From NCBI GenBank assembly GCA_003194525.1, contig NBIV01000112.1, forward strand, positions 1-64,000: a DNA stretch of 64,000 nt. Reading direction: 5' to 3'. Position 1 is the stretch's first letter. Each line of letters begins with the position of its first letter. Source of the DNA: Gracilariopsis chorda (lineage: Eukaryota; Rhodophyta; Florideophyceae; Gracilariales; Gracilariaceae). Below the pieces are notes generated by a model. That model was not told where the DNA came from. It ran no database searches and was given only the letters and a program-made list of their open reading frames with translations. Shown here piece by piece: positions 1-11,025 of the stretch. A program made the translations under genes and the position numbers.

Positions 1-860
1 TAGTGTGATAGATGTAACACCCGCGATTGCAGGGAATGTGGTACCACAATCTGTGGGCGGGCTTCGACCTTTCTTACGAGGTAGCCTTTGTCGTTTACCC
101 CGAAAGGGAGATCTTCACCACCGTTGATACGGGCACGAATTCTCGTACAGAATGGGTCGCCGAATTGTTCTCGGATCATTTCTTCCGGTGATACCGGTAC
201 AAAGTTTCCCGGTAACGGGTTTCTCAGATTTATCTCGCGATGCGAGTAGTTCGTCAAAATCAGCATCCTCGTCCCAGGTTTCTGGCGTAGCCTCGACGGC
301 ATATTCCGGATCATCCGGGTCTATAGCCATGAAGCATGGGACGTCATCATCCTCTGTTGGGAGTGCTTCCCCACTTGTGGGTAACCGCGATAAAGCGTCG
401 GCCTGGGTGTTCTGCGCACCCTTTTTATAAATGACTTGAAAGTCATATTCCGCAAGGCGGAGTCTCCAGCGCATGAGGCGTCCCGACGGGTCGGAGGATA
501 TTCATCAACCACCTCAATGAGGAATGATCCGTGTACACGGTGAAGTGAATTCCCATAAGGTAGGGGCGCAGAGTGGTCATCGCCCATACGACGGCGAGGC
601 ACTCTTTCTCCGATACGGAGTAGTTCCGCTCATGAACATTGAGCGAACGTGACCAATAACCAATTGGATGCCGTTCCCCCTCGGGGGTGGTTTGAAAAAG
701 AGCACACCCGACTTGGTAGTCGCTCGAGTCCGTATCTACGGAGTATGGCAACCCAAGTTTTGGGAGATGTAGGATTGGTGCTGATGTGACAGCCTCCTTT
801 AAGGAGTTAAAGGCTTCCGATTGCTCGGGCGTAAATGTTCCCAGTTTTGGGGGTTCCCCT
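1..860 (-). pseudogene. pol: E1 pol, RNase H and start of the integrase linker (several frameshifts)
   Basis: After the break near 860 the RNase H continues in another frame. It shows VDTDSSDYQVGCALFQ (first Asp), SEKECLAVVWA (Glu) and VYTDHSSLRWL (third acidic residue). A further one-base shift near 500 is needed to reach [14 protein letters not shown] and ADALSRL, and another near 150-190 to reach the stretch that ends at the window edge with LHLSH, the usual start of the integrase HHCC finger. At least three independent breaks mark this pol as inactive. RNase H would remove RNA from the RNA:DNA hybrid. Confidence 0.82.
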
Positions 861-2921
861 TTCGCAACAACGCGTTCAGGGGCGCTGCAGTATCCGAAAA
901 GTTCGGGATAAACCGTCGATAGACGTTGACCAGTCCCAGAAAGGAGCGCAGTTCCGTTTGAGTACGGGGTTCTTTCGCCTCAAAGAGGGATTTGACTCGA
1001 GCTTTCTCGATCGCTAACCGTCCAGGACGGATAATGTGACCCAGATACTTCACAGTATCTGTGAAAAACTCGCATTTCCTCAACTTGAGGGTAATTCCCG
1101 CATCGCGGAGTACGGTGAGCACGTCTCGGACGTGAGTGAGATGGTCGTCCAACGAGTTGGAGAAGATGATAATATCATCAAGGTAGACCAGACAACTCCG
1201 CCACTTAAAGCGGTTGAGTAGGATATCTACTGCACGCTGAAAGGTGGCGGGGGCGTTGGTTAACCCAAATGGCATCCGCTTGAAGCGGTACGTTCCTGCA
1301 TGGCAGGTGAATGCGGTTTTGTCGCGATCCTCCTGTCTGACAGGTACTTGCCAATATCCCCAATTGGCATCAAGGGCCGTGAACACGGTGGCGTCTCCAA
1401 GGGAGTCAATGCACTCGTCCATACGAGGGATGGGGTACGTGTCCCTAACAGTCACGGCATTGAGCCGGCGGTAGTCGACACAGAACCTCCAGGTTCCGTC
1501 AGCCTTTAAAGCCAGTACAACTGGGGATGCCCAGGGCGATTGAGCGGGCTCAATCACACCTGCGCGGAGCATCTTGTCCACCTGGGACTGCTCCTCTTCC
1601 CGAGCTTTCGGACCTGCCCTGTAAGGGGGTTGTGCAACCGGTCGCGCACCGGGGATTAAATCGATCCGGTGTTCCGTTGCATCAATCTCGCCAAGCGAGC
1701 CATCCCACATTGTGGTGAATTCCCGTAACATAGTACGGAGTTTGTCGCGGTGCGACTCTGGCACGTGGCTGAAGTCCAGCGCTTCAAGTGCTTTTTCCGG
1801 ATCAATCCGGTCATTGCTCGATGGAGCATTGTCCTGTGGAACAGGTGTGGTTCGCAATTCCGAGTTACTCGGTATGTTCGACGCTGAAGTAGCGGTTTCC
1901 TCCCCCTCCTTAGACTTGACGTCTTCGGACGGCGGGGTGAACTCCTCAGAAGAGGTGGTAACTCCGAGTACATCGGCGGCTGTCATCTTCGTTGGCAGCA
2001 TTCCCATAGGATGGGGGGTTACACTCCCAATTACTTGGTGTTTGACCAGATACTGGGGGTGTTTGCCAAGGTTGGCAACCAATATCCGGAAAGGAACATC
2101 CGGGGAAATGGAGACAATTCCATTAGCCAGCGCCAGCTGGGATTTCTCGTACAACGAGGCGAGGGGTTGTATAACCCGAAGACCGTGTTGACGGGAATTT
2201 ACCTGTACCCAGACTTGGGACTCAGCCGGTATAGAAACCGAGGCAGCGACGCGGAGCTTGGTGGACTCGCGGAACGCGGGCGGTGGTTCCTGCGCAGCAG
2301 GGAGCGGAACTTGTTTCCGAGAGGACCGCTTTAGCGGGCGGCGAACAATCGGAACCGACGATCCGTCGTCAAGTTCTACACGCCTGAGGCGGGGCCTGAT
2401 TGCGTCGACAAATCTGTCGCAGTAATCACATCCCAGTATGACTGGTGCTGCCAGTGAACGGCAAACGATGAAGTCCAACTTCACCACGGAGGTACCAAGT
2501 CTCACGACGAGGTCCACTGTGCCCACCGTTTGTAACGGGTTGTTATTCGCATCCGAAATGTCGGGGACCGCGTCAGAGCGGATACGAGACCGCACAAGCG
2601 GGGGTAACAATGATTCCACAACGAAGTTGGGGCCTGCACCTGTATCCAGGACGGTGAGAAACCTCACCATAAACTGGGGGTCAAGGCCAAGGTCGGCATA
2701 GACCTTATAATTGCGCTTGGCCAAGACCAAGACTCTACCGGGAATCCGGGGATTTTTACTCCGTATCCACGGGCGACGCAACACACCGAGGTGCGCAGAG
2801 TCCGCGTCAGCGGTGTCTTTCCTCGAGAGGACTTTCACCGGGGAGCGAGGCGAGGACGCCTCGGGCGCCAACAGCCTCGTTCTTGAGGACGCCTCTCCCA
2901 AAGGGGAGACTCCCTCAGTTA
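799..2921 (-). pseudogene. pol: E1 pol, protease and reverse transcriptase part (frameshifted at its 3' end)
   Basis: The open frame runs from the slippage site through a TTG at 2901 to 799; no ATG is needed if it is made by frameshift. The protease has the active-site motif VLDTGAGPN near residue 88, with the second lobe motif ILGCDY. RT follows with ASPVVLALKADGTWRFCVDYR, then NAPATFQRA, then the catalytic YLDD box. The connection domain KEPRTQTELRSFLGLVNVYRRF is present. The frame is lost near 860, in a G-run of the coding strand, and the true continuation moves by one base into the RNase H part. It would copy the element RNA into DNA inside Gag particles. Confidence 0.88.
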
Positions 2922-5093
2922 GTTTTCCGCCTTCGGCGGTGGGTTGGTTTCCTCGACAAGGAGTGCTTCATCCCGTTGACGGGGGTTTCTATCCGCATAA
3001 GCGGGGGTTGCAACGGATGGTTGCGTGATTTCCCGAATCGGGGTGTATGAAGCTTGCCGCGCACGCGGGGTCTGTGGTAGGGCGTGGGAAAAGTCCGTTT
3101 TAGCACGGAGGTAGGAAGCCGTCGGGACGGAACGTTTCTCCTCTGGAGTGAGGGCCTCATAATTTGCCACCACCTTGGCCATATCCTTCAGTGAACAAAT
3201 ACACTGAGGAGAGGTATGGCCATGGGCATAGCACAGGTGGCAAATGAGAGCCAGCACCGCGACACGCGGATTATTATTCCGAGTATCGGAGAAGCGAACC
3301 GCAGGGCGGGTGTCAGTCCATCCAGGCCGTTGATAACGGGATTGACCGTTTGAAAACGGGAGTCGTTGGGGTTGAACCCGACTGTTACCACCGTATAGAA
3401 CGGGATCTTCTGTTCCCGTATCATGGGTCATCTCCGTCGTTGACGGTAACTCACTGGTGGGTATCGACACACCATCCCCCTGCGCTAAATGCACGGTATC
3501 AAATCCCTGTCCAGGGTTCCCATCCGCGGTGAGCGGGAGAGAGGAAGCTTCGCTTTCCAGCAACAACGCCTTGGCGGATTTAGACCGATTGTTCGGAGTT
3601 CTTGCACGAAGTGCATCCCCTTCCGCTCGAGCGTGTTGGACCAGCTCGAGGTAGGTGATCCTTCGCTTGTCCTCCCGATAATGGGTAACTAAACTCCGGA
3701 TTGCCGGGTCAAGACCATCAATGAACATGGTACTGCGCTCCCCAGCGGGGTATACGTTACCACATCTGTGGAAAGCCTTGTTAAGGCGCACCGAGTAATC
3801 GGTCTCGGTCTCTCCAGCACGCTGGCGTGTATCTCGCAAAGCGAGGATAGCCTGCTGAATAGCGGTGTTGGTGGCGTAGGAGCGCAGAAGATACTGCACA
3901 GCCTCCGGCCAGCAAGTAACTCCTCCCTCGGAGGCGCGAGAAGATCCTCTGACAGAGGTGTATTGGTCCTCCGCCACTCCCCGTAAGAAATACGGTAAAG
4001 CCAAATAGGCTTGTCCCTCATTCATACCGAGGATATCGGCCTCCGCTACAAAGCGGGATAGGAAATCCAGTACTAGGACTGGGTCCTCTCCAGTAAAATA
4101 CTGGTTGCGGAGCGAGAGCTGCATTCGCTTAATGCATTCTCGCAATTTTCCCGTACCACGGGGCGTACGTCCAAGTGACGAATCTTCAAGCCGGTAGTAC
4201 CGGTATGATAAAAGCTTCCGGTAATCCGGGTTTGTCGGTTTCAATTCCCGGAGACCGGGGTGTCTTCTCCCCTTCTGGCGGGTTCGGACCACACCTTCAG
4301 TGGCCGATGACCGCTTCGAGCGGGAGGAGTAGCCTCGCTTCTCGTCCTCCGAGTCGGAGTCCGAGGAGCTCGAGCTAACCGAATGATTTCGGGGTGAGTC
4401 CGACGATGTCGAAGAATCGGAGTCCGAATATTTTCGGTGATGTTTCCGTCGGTGACGTCGTTTCTTCTTCCCAGCAAGCTGGTCGTTGTGCGATGCCTCG
4501 TTTACCGGATCACCCGGGGATGGTTTGTCCATGAGGACGAACTGCTCCAGCGTCTCCAGGCGGGCACCAATCCGATCAAATCGGGCTTCAACTCCTTCGA
4601 TGAAGGCGGCGGGTTGTCCCAAACTCTCCAACACGGACTTGACGTCAGACCGTAAAATACGGAGCTCCTCGGCGACCTCCTTTACGGGGGTTGCCGAGAC
4701 CACCTCTTGGAGGGATTTTAGTTCCCCTACAAGGGTGTCATGGGCGGTCCACAGAGCGCGGACCTGGGATTCCAGGGAAGTCCCCTGGGGGGTGTTATCG
4801 CCCGTTCCACGGGGGCTTGAAGCCGCGACAGCGGGAGCAGGCCGGGGTGCCTGGGGCACTGCGGCAACAGCCGGAGTCGATGCTGCATTCCCCTGCGGGG
4901 GTGATAACGAGGGCAAAAGGAGGTTCCGGGGTTCCCGGTCGGGGGTATCATTCCGCGATGAAGCGGCGCCAGCACGGCTGGAACTTGTCCGTATAGGGAT
5001 ACGGGGTACAAACCGAACTTCGGAAGAGTCCGCGTTGTCGCGGGAGCGACTACGCGTAACCACTGGCTCCGCGTCGGAGGGATTTCTCGACAT
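2919..5093 (-). CDS. gag: E1 Gag polyprotein
   Basis: A 724-residue intact ORF. The N-terminal third is Pro/Ala/Ser-rich, then a probable coiled coil (about residues 110-190), then a very basic Lys/Arg/His run followed at once by a Ser/Asp/Glu run (about 205-255). The capsid-like helical part follows (about 290-500). Near the C-terminus is one CCHC zinc knuckle (CX2CX4HX4C, starting CHLC and ending SPQC), which in Gag proteins binds the RNA genome. The stop TAA directly follows the heptamer G_GAA_AAC, and pol is open in the -1 frame across it, so a Gag-Pol fusion by frameshifting is expected. Gag would assemble cytoplasmic particles. Its layout closely matches E7 Gag. Confidence 0.9.
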   Translation of the reverse strand: MSRNPSDAEPVVTRSRSRDNADSSEVRFVPRIPIRTSSSRAGAASSRNDTPDREPRNLLLPSLSPPQGNAASTPAVAAVPQAPRPAPAVAASSPRGTGDNTPQGTSLESQVRALWTAHDTLVGELKSLQEVVSATPVKEVAEELRILRSDVKSVLESLGQPAAFIEGVEARFDRIGARLETLEQFVLMDKPSPGDPVNEASHNDQLAGKKKRRHRRKHHRKYSDSDSSTSSDSPRNHSVSSSSSDSDSEDEKRGYSSRSKRSSATEGVVRTRQKGRRHPGLRELKPTNPDYRKLLSYRYYRLEDSSLGRTPRGTGKLRECIKRMQLSLRNQYFTGEDPVLVLDFLSRFVAEADILGMNEGQAYLALPYFLRGVAEDQYTSVRGSSRASEGGVTCWPEAVQYLLRSYATNTAIQQAILALRDTRQRAGETETDYSVRLNKAFHRCGNVYPAGERSTMFIDGLDPAIRSLVTHYREDKRRITYLELVQHARAEGDALRARTPNNRSKSAKALLLESEASSLPLTADGNPGQGFDTVHLAQGDGVSIPTSELPSTTEMTHDTGTEDPVLYGGNSRVQPQRLPFSNGQSRYQRPGWTDTRPAVRFSDTRNNNPRVAVLALICHLCYAHGHTSPQCICSLKDMAKVVANYEALTPEEKRSVPTASYLRAKTDFSHALPQTPRARQASYTPIREITQPSVATPAYADRNPRQRDEALLVEETNPPPKAEN
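2922..2928 (-). promoter_or_regulatory. Candidate -1 ribosomal frameshift heptamer, E1 gag/pol
   Basis: On the minus strand the gag codons are GCG GAA AAC TAA, containing G_GAA_AAC immediately before the stop. A -1 slip continues GGA AAA CTA ACT and stays open into pol. The first triplet is not three identical bases, but the P-site tRNA can re-pair through a G:U wobble, as in the known G_GAU_UUA site of mouse mammary tumour virus pro-pol. The same heptamer sits at the same place in E7. Confidence 0.65.
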
Positions 5094-5175
5094 GAGAAAA
5101 TACCGTTACGACGGGAAACGATCACGGAACTTCCGGTGAATGAAAACAAACCTCGTAAGAGGGAAAGCAAAAACC

Positions 5176-5195
5176 GATTCTAGGTCGGGAGACCA
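5176..5195 (-). promoter_or_regulatory. Primer-binding site of E1, fits tRNA-Tyr
   Basis: The minus strand reads TGGTCTCCCGACCTAGAATC, three bases after the LTR end. Its complement folds into a valid tRNA 3' end: CCA, discriminator A73, acceptor strand UCGGGAG with G72, T-stem strand CUAGG with C61, then UUAG of the T-loop. A C1:G72 pair with A73 is the hallmark of eukaryotic tRNA-Tyr, and the first ten bases also agree with my recollection of yeast tRNA-Tyr. The tRNA identity is inferred; no tRNA-Tyr gene is in the window to compare. Confidence 0.8.
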
Positions 5196-5198
5196 CTT

Positions 5199-6006
5199 TG
5201 TGGTGCAATGCCCCAAAGGGGAAAAACACCGAAAGACGTCCGGGATCTTCCTCTCACGAGGTGAACCCAGTTGGGTAGAGCCCTCCCAGAGGTGTCACGG
5301 CGAAGCCGGTTTGTAAGACCAGGGACACCTGTCGCGACTCGCGCAGGGAGGTGAAGGCGAAGAATCGGTATCCGCGTGAGCGGGGTGTGATCCTCAGTAG
5401 AGGTATGTTTCCACGTAAGTGGGGGTGTGTGAGCGGATGCGCACACGAGGGCCGCGGATAGCGGGAGGTGCTACCCTAAAAAGGGGAAAGAGGAAGGACG
5501 AGGTGGGTCGCGAGAGCGACGAGTAGATACGGCAATGCCGGTGGACAGGGCTCCCTATACAGGGCGAAACACCAATATGATTGGAACAATTAGTACTCCC
5601 AATGATGGGTCTCCTTTAGATGTGCAAGGGGGGTGAACTTCCGTACACTACGGTGCTTCCCTCCAAGGAGGAGTTGAGAACACGCGGAGGCGGTAAAGCT
5701 CAGAGCCAATTCCCCAGGTTGGGGTCCCTTGTTGGGGAAGGTTTACTGGTGCGACGGCAGTGCGCCGTCACACTAAGTACTAGCTTCCCAGAAATGGGTG
5801 TGAAAATAATAAATAAAATTAACTAAAATACTCCACATTCCGTGGCAACATCCACTACTGTGGCCAACCGCCAATTGACCCAAAACCGTGTCCCACGTGT
5901 CCATATCCACCATAGTGGGGCGTAGTTCATATACACACTACACAACCGATAATATCGGGAAAACGATCAAGTACCCGGAATCCCTCCCTGAGGGCGTTGC
6001 ACTTCA
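5199..6006 (-). repeat. 5' LTR of E1
   Basis: An 808-bp LTR read on the minus strand, starting TGAAGTGCAACGCC at 6006 and ending GCACCACA at 5199. Both ends are defined by alignment with the near-identical solo LTR at 37627-38453, which is bounded by a perfect 5-bp target duplication. The segment holds many short inverted sequences and an AT-rich stretch near 5800-5830. The 3' LTR is off the window, so its target duplication cannot be checked; the flanking five bases here are GCATC (6007-6011). Confidence 0.9.
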
Positions 6007-7254
6007 GCATCAGCAACTGCCCCCGAGTGGGAAATGATTACACTGCTTTCTTTTAAGAAGCGCGCTCAGAGCAAACAGCTTCAGCTGGTATGCTACTGCG
6101 GCTAGGCAAGCACTTCACCATGATTGAAACGTCTTTATATGCGCGCTTCAGTGCTTCCAGAGTGTCTGCTGTAGCTCTAAGTCCTTTCTAATGCTACTGC
6201 ACTTGTACTTTCAAAACCATTTCGGCTTGTACGAGTTCCATTAAGCGCGCAGTTGGCATGCCTGTCTCAGATGAAATCATCTGCAATAGAATTGCTTCAA
6301 TTTCAAAAGCTACAGGGTTTTTTTTGATGAAATGCCCCTCGATGCCTTCCGATTCTCCTGTAAGGTATTTATGCCCCAAAGGGTGTACATGTGGAGCTAT
6401 GCATGCTTTTTAAAGAGCTTACGCACTAAGAATGATATCCGAGGTTTGCAAGGTTTTTTTATGTTGACCTGCGCAGAAAAGAGACTATCTACGAATTCAA
6501 AGAAAGCCGTCATTAAGGAGGAAGGTGATGCACCACCGACTGTGGCGTACTGTCTGGAGATGATGGACCCTGGATTTAACTGCAACGCCGATGGGTCACA
6601 GGATAACAAATAACTGCTGCACGATGTGTACCAGATACCTATTGGTATATGCGACTGGGTAGAGCAGCTCAGCAAGCTGTATATATGCAAGTGTTGGATG
6701 AGTTCGCCGATGATGATGGCGGCAAGGACGAAATGGCTGCAAATGAGAGCGATGGTGAGGGAGGGCATAAGGCTCATTTCTTCAAGAGGATCCGACGCGG
6801 GCTCAAAAATTTTGGATGTTATACATCGTAAGGCGTGAGGAAGCTTACAAGGTGTGTTCGACGCACCGTTTGCAAATTGGGAGACTTCTGTAAATGCAAG
6901 ACTTCAATTTGCAGGAGGGCTGCTCTCTCTGCGTGATTGGTAGCCATTGTCGTTCTACTCTGCGTCGTACAGGGTGGTCGTACGTGGTGTCTGGCTACGT
7001 AGATAAGCACGTAGGCAATTTATGGCAACATTCACAATCGAACACGATAGATAATTGTTGCGTAGGTTCCATTTGCTGTAGTTTCATATTTTAAATGCAG
7101 AGAGAACTAACCTCTAAATTAGGAGGCTAGGAATTCAGTAAAATCCGAGCACTATATGGCTTCAGCCATGTAGTTCTTTCATCACCCTATCAAAGTCAAC
7201 TTCTTCTCATTTTCATCATCAACAGCATCAGCCCTACTTTAGCAACTCTTTCCC
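6007..7254. other. Unassigned stretch between E1 and E2
   Basis: Only short ORFs. Two plus-strand ones look mildly coding: 6332-6613 (93 residues) and 6649-6831 (60 residues, acidic middle and a basic end FFKRIRRGLKNFG), in different frames and separated by stops. They may be pieces of one dead gene, but I do not recognise a family. At 6851-6880 a short stretch GTGTGTTCGACGC matches the start of the E5 LTR, too short to call an insertion. Confidence 0.4.
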
Positions 7255-7603
7255 TGATTGTAAGATACCTCTTTTCCTAGGGACGAGACATAGCCCTGCA
7301 AAACCCTATATATAGCGGTGGGGTCGAGTTTCGGCACAATTCGGCTGCCTGTGCGTGCTATATTGCGTGCCAGCCCTCACCCAAAATTGCGGGAGGGGAG
7401 TTGTGTAACTATCACTTTAAGAATAATGACCATTCTACAATATAGCGGTCATAAACGTTCCCGAATGGTTCCGGGTAGGATAGTGGACCAATAATATCAG
7501 AAACCCTCCTTCTCATATGCTATTGCGCACTTCTTCGTCACTCACTCCACTCGCTGTCAGATCGCACTCAAAGCGAAATGCTTTGTAAGAAATTTTTGTT
7601 GCA
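7255..7603 (-). repeat. 3' LTR of E2 (degenerate)
   Basis: Starts TGATTGTA on the plus strand and aligns with 11930-12281 through shared blocks such as GGGACGAGACATAGCCCTGC and CAATAATATCAGAAA. The inner edge is uncertain by about ten bases because the copies diverge after a shared TTTGTAAGAAAT. Confidence 0.8.
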
Positions 7604-7794
7604 CTATTGCAATCTTCTTCTTATTGACGTCCTTGTGAATTCCAATGTTCATGTGCAGGGTCAATGCAGATGTGGTAAAACATTTTGCTGAGTAACATAG
7701 TCATTAAATGCTTTTGTTAATGTGCCATCCTCATCAACGAAATCTGTAGTAGGTTTCCACTGCTCGTCATGAGTTGGTGCTCCTCGCAGAAGAG

Positions 7795-8016
7795 TTAACC
7801 ATTGATAATCACGATCCCGTCGTGGTGCGCTAATATTCGGTCTACCACGTAGAGTGGACCCTTCATAGTAGCTTCAACAGGTATCCCAGTCGTCCTCATA
7901 GGTTGTCGTATTCCGTCCGGTTGAGTAACATACGGCATTTTAAATGACACATGTACTACTGGATGGATTCTGATATGGCTAGGGAGGTTCAAACGAGCTG
8001 CGTTCTTCCGTACCAT
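7795..8016 (-). pseudogene. E2 integrase C-terminal remnant
   Basis: The motif LPSHIRIHPVVHVSFKMPY matches the conserved C-terminal motif of gypsy integrases (LPxxxxIHPVFHVSxLKxY), followed by about 40 residues that could be a worn chromodomain-like tail. I cannot confirm a chromodomain. Confidence 0.65.
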
Positions 8017-8302
8017 CTTTGAAATAGTAAATTGTCCAATTCTTCGTGCTGAGAACTTCTCTTTGGCTGCGCCTTGCTATAAGCATCTCGAAATAGTTTG
8101 CAAGATATCAGTACCTGTTCATTCACCTTATACGACGGGACAGTAAAATGCATAGAGAATTCTGCGCCTTGCTTGGCCTTGGCGAGAGCGTGGGCGTATT
8201 GTGCGTCTTACAGTAGGCAAATTAGCCTGTTATTGAATCGTTCAACTGCTTCGAGTGCCAAGGATGTAGAGGAATGGATAACCCAAGAGGGTTGTTAGGA
8301 TG

Positions 8303-9057
8303 TCAGCCCAGATCTACTTCAAATGGTGACATTCCAAGGTCATCCGATTTTGCTGAGTTGTAACCAAACTCAGCTGTAGGGATTAGCAAGTCCCAATCAT
8401 CTTTTCGGAAATAACAAACGCACCAGATGTGGTTTTCGATGATACGGTTCATCACTTCTGATGCTCCATCCTTTGCAGATGCCGTGACGAAGACATTCGT
8501 AGATCGATTCCACATGTTGAAATGCAGTCGTAGCTCCTTTATCCTCTCGGTAAGTCCACAATAAAATTTGTTGAAAGGAGACCCCATCGGCGTGTAGGAA
8601 CTGGTAAAGGCGTACAGTCATTTAGGGCTTGACTGTGATGATATTTCTGTTGCTGACAGATCTGACATCCTTCACAATACTTCTGGGCATCACCAATCTT
8701 GTGTTTCCAATGAGATCCGACGAGACGAGAAAGCTTCTTGCTGAAGACGAAGTGACCTGCGGTATTTGAATCATGCCCCAGTTATAAAACCTTCCTTCTA
8801 GCTTATTTCGGGATGCAAAGTTTATTCTTGTAAAGCAGCTTCTAACCATCAAGCTGGAACTGGAGTAGTAATATCTCGAACTTCTGTCGTTCCTTTGTAG
8901 TACTCGGTAAGCTACTCTGTAGCACGGACATGATAGGCCCAAAAAGCTGGTCATCAGCGTAGTTCCCCACAAGATTTTCAATTTCATCAATGTGAAAAGC
9001 ATCCATCTCCACATTTTCAACAGATATCAGGGGAATACGAGAAATTGCATCCCCCAA
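8303..9057 (-). pseudogene. E2 integrase remnant
   Basis: In shifting frames one can read a post-RNase H linker (8842-9057, GDAISRIPLI), then the HHCC finger around 8650-8770 (HDSNTAGH, then CEGCQIC), then the start of the catalytic core with Asn where the first catalytic Asp belongs (STNFIVDLPRG). The end of the core follows at 8303-8587 (MNRIIENHI, then IPTAEFGYNSAK, then GMSPFEVDLG). The broken frame and replaced Asp show it is dead. Confidence 0.75.
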
Positions 9058-9195
9058 TACATGAGTCCGTCATGATTTGAGACATACCCTTCGAATATTG
9101 TAGGAGGCTAACAACTCCAGCCACCGTGCTTCACTGCGATTCATCGTTTTCTTCGTAAGGACATTCTTCAACACCTGATTATCGGTAAATACGCC

Positions 9196-9582
9196 TTATG
9201 TACAGCCCTCTAGGTAGAAACAAAACCGCTGCAATGCCATAATAAGTCCAAGCAATTCTCTCTCGTTTCTTGCATAGTTGCATTCTGCCGGTGTTAGCTT
9301 CTTGGACATATACGCAACCACTCTATCGTAGATATTGTCATGTAATTGAGAGAGGGTGGACCCGACAGCAATATTTGAAGCATCAACATGAACCCAGAAT
9401 GCCTTTGACCAATCGTGAGGTCGGAGTATTGTTGCCGTGGTTGGAGCATGTTCCAAGTCCACAAATGCCACTTTACAGCTCTCATTCCAATTCTTGATTC
9501 TCCTATGCTCATTTTTGAGACCAGAAAGCGGAGCTTCCCGGCTCAAAAAGTCCTTTATAAATCTGCGAAGAAAACTGAACAA
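9196..9582 (-). pseudogene. E2 RNase H remnant
   Basis: Shows the RT connection (SFLRRFIKDFLSREAPLSGL), then RNase H pieces WVHVDASNIAVGSTLSQ with the first Asp and YARNERELLGLIMALQRF with the Glu, ending at FYLEGCT. The rest of the domain (TDN and ADxLSR motifs) lies in other frames between 9057 and 9195. Confidence 0.8.
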
Positions 9583-9808
9583 GTCCCAGAAAGCTGCGCA
9601 ATTCCTTGAGAGACTGAGGAGTGGGCCAATTCGTCACAACGTCTACTTAAGATGGGTTGCACACAACCCATTCCGCCTTACTACAAGCCCCAGGAATTCT
9701 GTCTCGGTTGCCATAAAATCAAACTTCTTTGGAGATACATAAAGCTTGTGATCAGTCAGCCGTTTCAGCACTAGTTTGATATGCTACAAGTGGTTCTCCT
9801 TGGTTCTG

Positions 9809-10216
9809 CTATAGAAAAGCAGATCGTCTATATAGACTGCAAAAAAATTCAATGTATTCATGCATCACACGGTTCATCAGTGTTTGAAAGGTAGCAGGCG
9901 CGTTACATAAACCCATGGGCATCACCAAATGCTCTAACTGGCCGTAATTTGTGTTGAATGCTGTCTTCTTGATATCCTCAGGGCGCATAAGTCCTTCATG
10001 GAACCTTGTTTTGAGATCAAGCTTGGAATAGAATCTAACATTTCCGAGACGATCAAAAATATCATTGCAACTAGGCATTGGTGAGTTGTTTCGCTTTGTG
10101 ATGTGATTCAATACTCGATAATCTACAACTCCTCGCAATGTTGGTCTCTGTTCCTTCACAAATAACAGCGGAGAGCCGTATGCAGATTTGCTTTGACGAA
10201 TTTTGCCACTTCTCAA
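9809..10216 (-). pseudogene. E2 reverse transcriptase remnant
   Basis: Fingers and palm motifs are visible: SAYGSPLLFVKEQ, GVVDYRVLNHIT, VRFYSKLDLKTRFHEG (first catalytic Asp), LVMPMGLCNAPATFQTLMN. The YxDD box should follow at MHEYIEFFCSLYRRSAF, but a frame change destroys it: the frame reads SLYRRS where VYIDD would be. Inactive. Confidence 0.8.
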
Positions 10217-10223
10217 AGTTTCT

Positions 10224-10763
10224 CTACATATTCTTTTGCAGCCACAAGCTCAGCTGGCCAAAGCAGGTACAATGAACTGTGGGGATGCTTTGCACCTTTC
10301 TATGTAGTGGTGCAATGATCAATGTCTCTTTGGGGTGGGAGTCCGTCTGGGGCTCGTCTTGAAACACATCCTTAAACTCTTCAAGAATACCTTGAACGTC
10401 GTTGTCTTCCGAACATAGAGTAGATATTCTTCCATCTCCTACACTTCCTGTCGTTAAATGGATACTAACTGGAGCAACATGGTACACCAACCTTCCCGAC
10501 TCTGGTTTGGGCACCATCTTCTGGAACCGCTTGACTTCCAGGTTACATAATCTGATACGTGCCTTCCTTTCAACCTGCATCGCATGGAGAACGTGCCCTA
10601 AACCCTTCACTGTACGTTGCTCGTAGATCGTTTCTGGGTTACAATCTTCATGCCAGGGCATTCCTACTAGAACATCGTAGTGGCAGTCTGCCACAATCCA
10701 TCTTGAAGTATAACATAATTTCCCCATGCGCAATGTTTCATATACCATCTCAGATCCAATCAC
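10224..10763 (-). pseudogene. E2 protease C-terminal half and protease-RT linker
   Basis: The ORF contains WIVADCHYDVLVGMPWHED, which matches the C-terminal protease-fold motif (hydrophobic-G-x-P-W) of gypsy aspartic proteases, followed by a linker with ILEEFKDVFQDEPQ, the usual entry to RT. The catalytic D-S/T-G half upstream (about 10770-11000) is broken and I cannot point to an intact active site. Confidence 0.65.
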
Positions 10764-11025
10764 TTGTGATCCCTCCTTAAAATGTGAAATATGTACGAGC
10801 GTTGGCTCTTATTCAAATGTCTCTGTATGGCTAGAGAAAAAATTTCTAGAGATAACTTTGATATTGCACCCGTCGTCTTTTATAACCTGGACCGGGACGT
10901 CTTCGAATGCTCCATCGCAAATCAGAAGTGGAACACAACAAACATCATCATTTCCCGAACTCTTTCGGGTCTTAAACGACAATTCATAACAATTTACAAG
11001 TTCTTTTAGCGTGCACTTCTTATTT

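Larger units (their letters stand above)
1..6006 (-). mobile_element. E1: Ty3/gypsy LTR retrotransposon, cut by the left window edge
   Basis: Read on the minus strand the order is LTR (6006-5199), primer-binding site (5195-5176), gag (5093-2919), and pol with protease, reverse transcriptase, RNase H and the start of the integrase linker, ending at base 1. The integrase and 3' LTR lie outside the window. Protease before RT before RNase H, with integrase expected last, is the Ty3/gypsy order. Gag is intact, but pol has at least three reading-frame breaks, so this copy is not autonomous as read. It belongs to the same clade as E7 at the right end of the window, sharing gag architecture and primer site. 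The solo LTR at 37627-38453 is from its family. Confidence 0.93.

Noticed and set aside
4486..5139. 217-codon plus-strand ORF opposite E1 gag
   Set aside because: Antisense shadow of a GC-rich, Ser/Arg-rich part of gag; the minus-strand gag explains the sequence.
6851..6880. Short match to the start of the E5 LTR
   Set aside because: Only about 13 bases agree; no LTR body follows.
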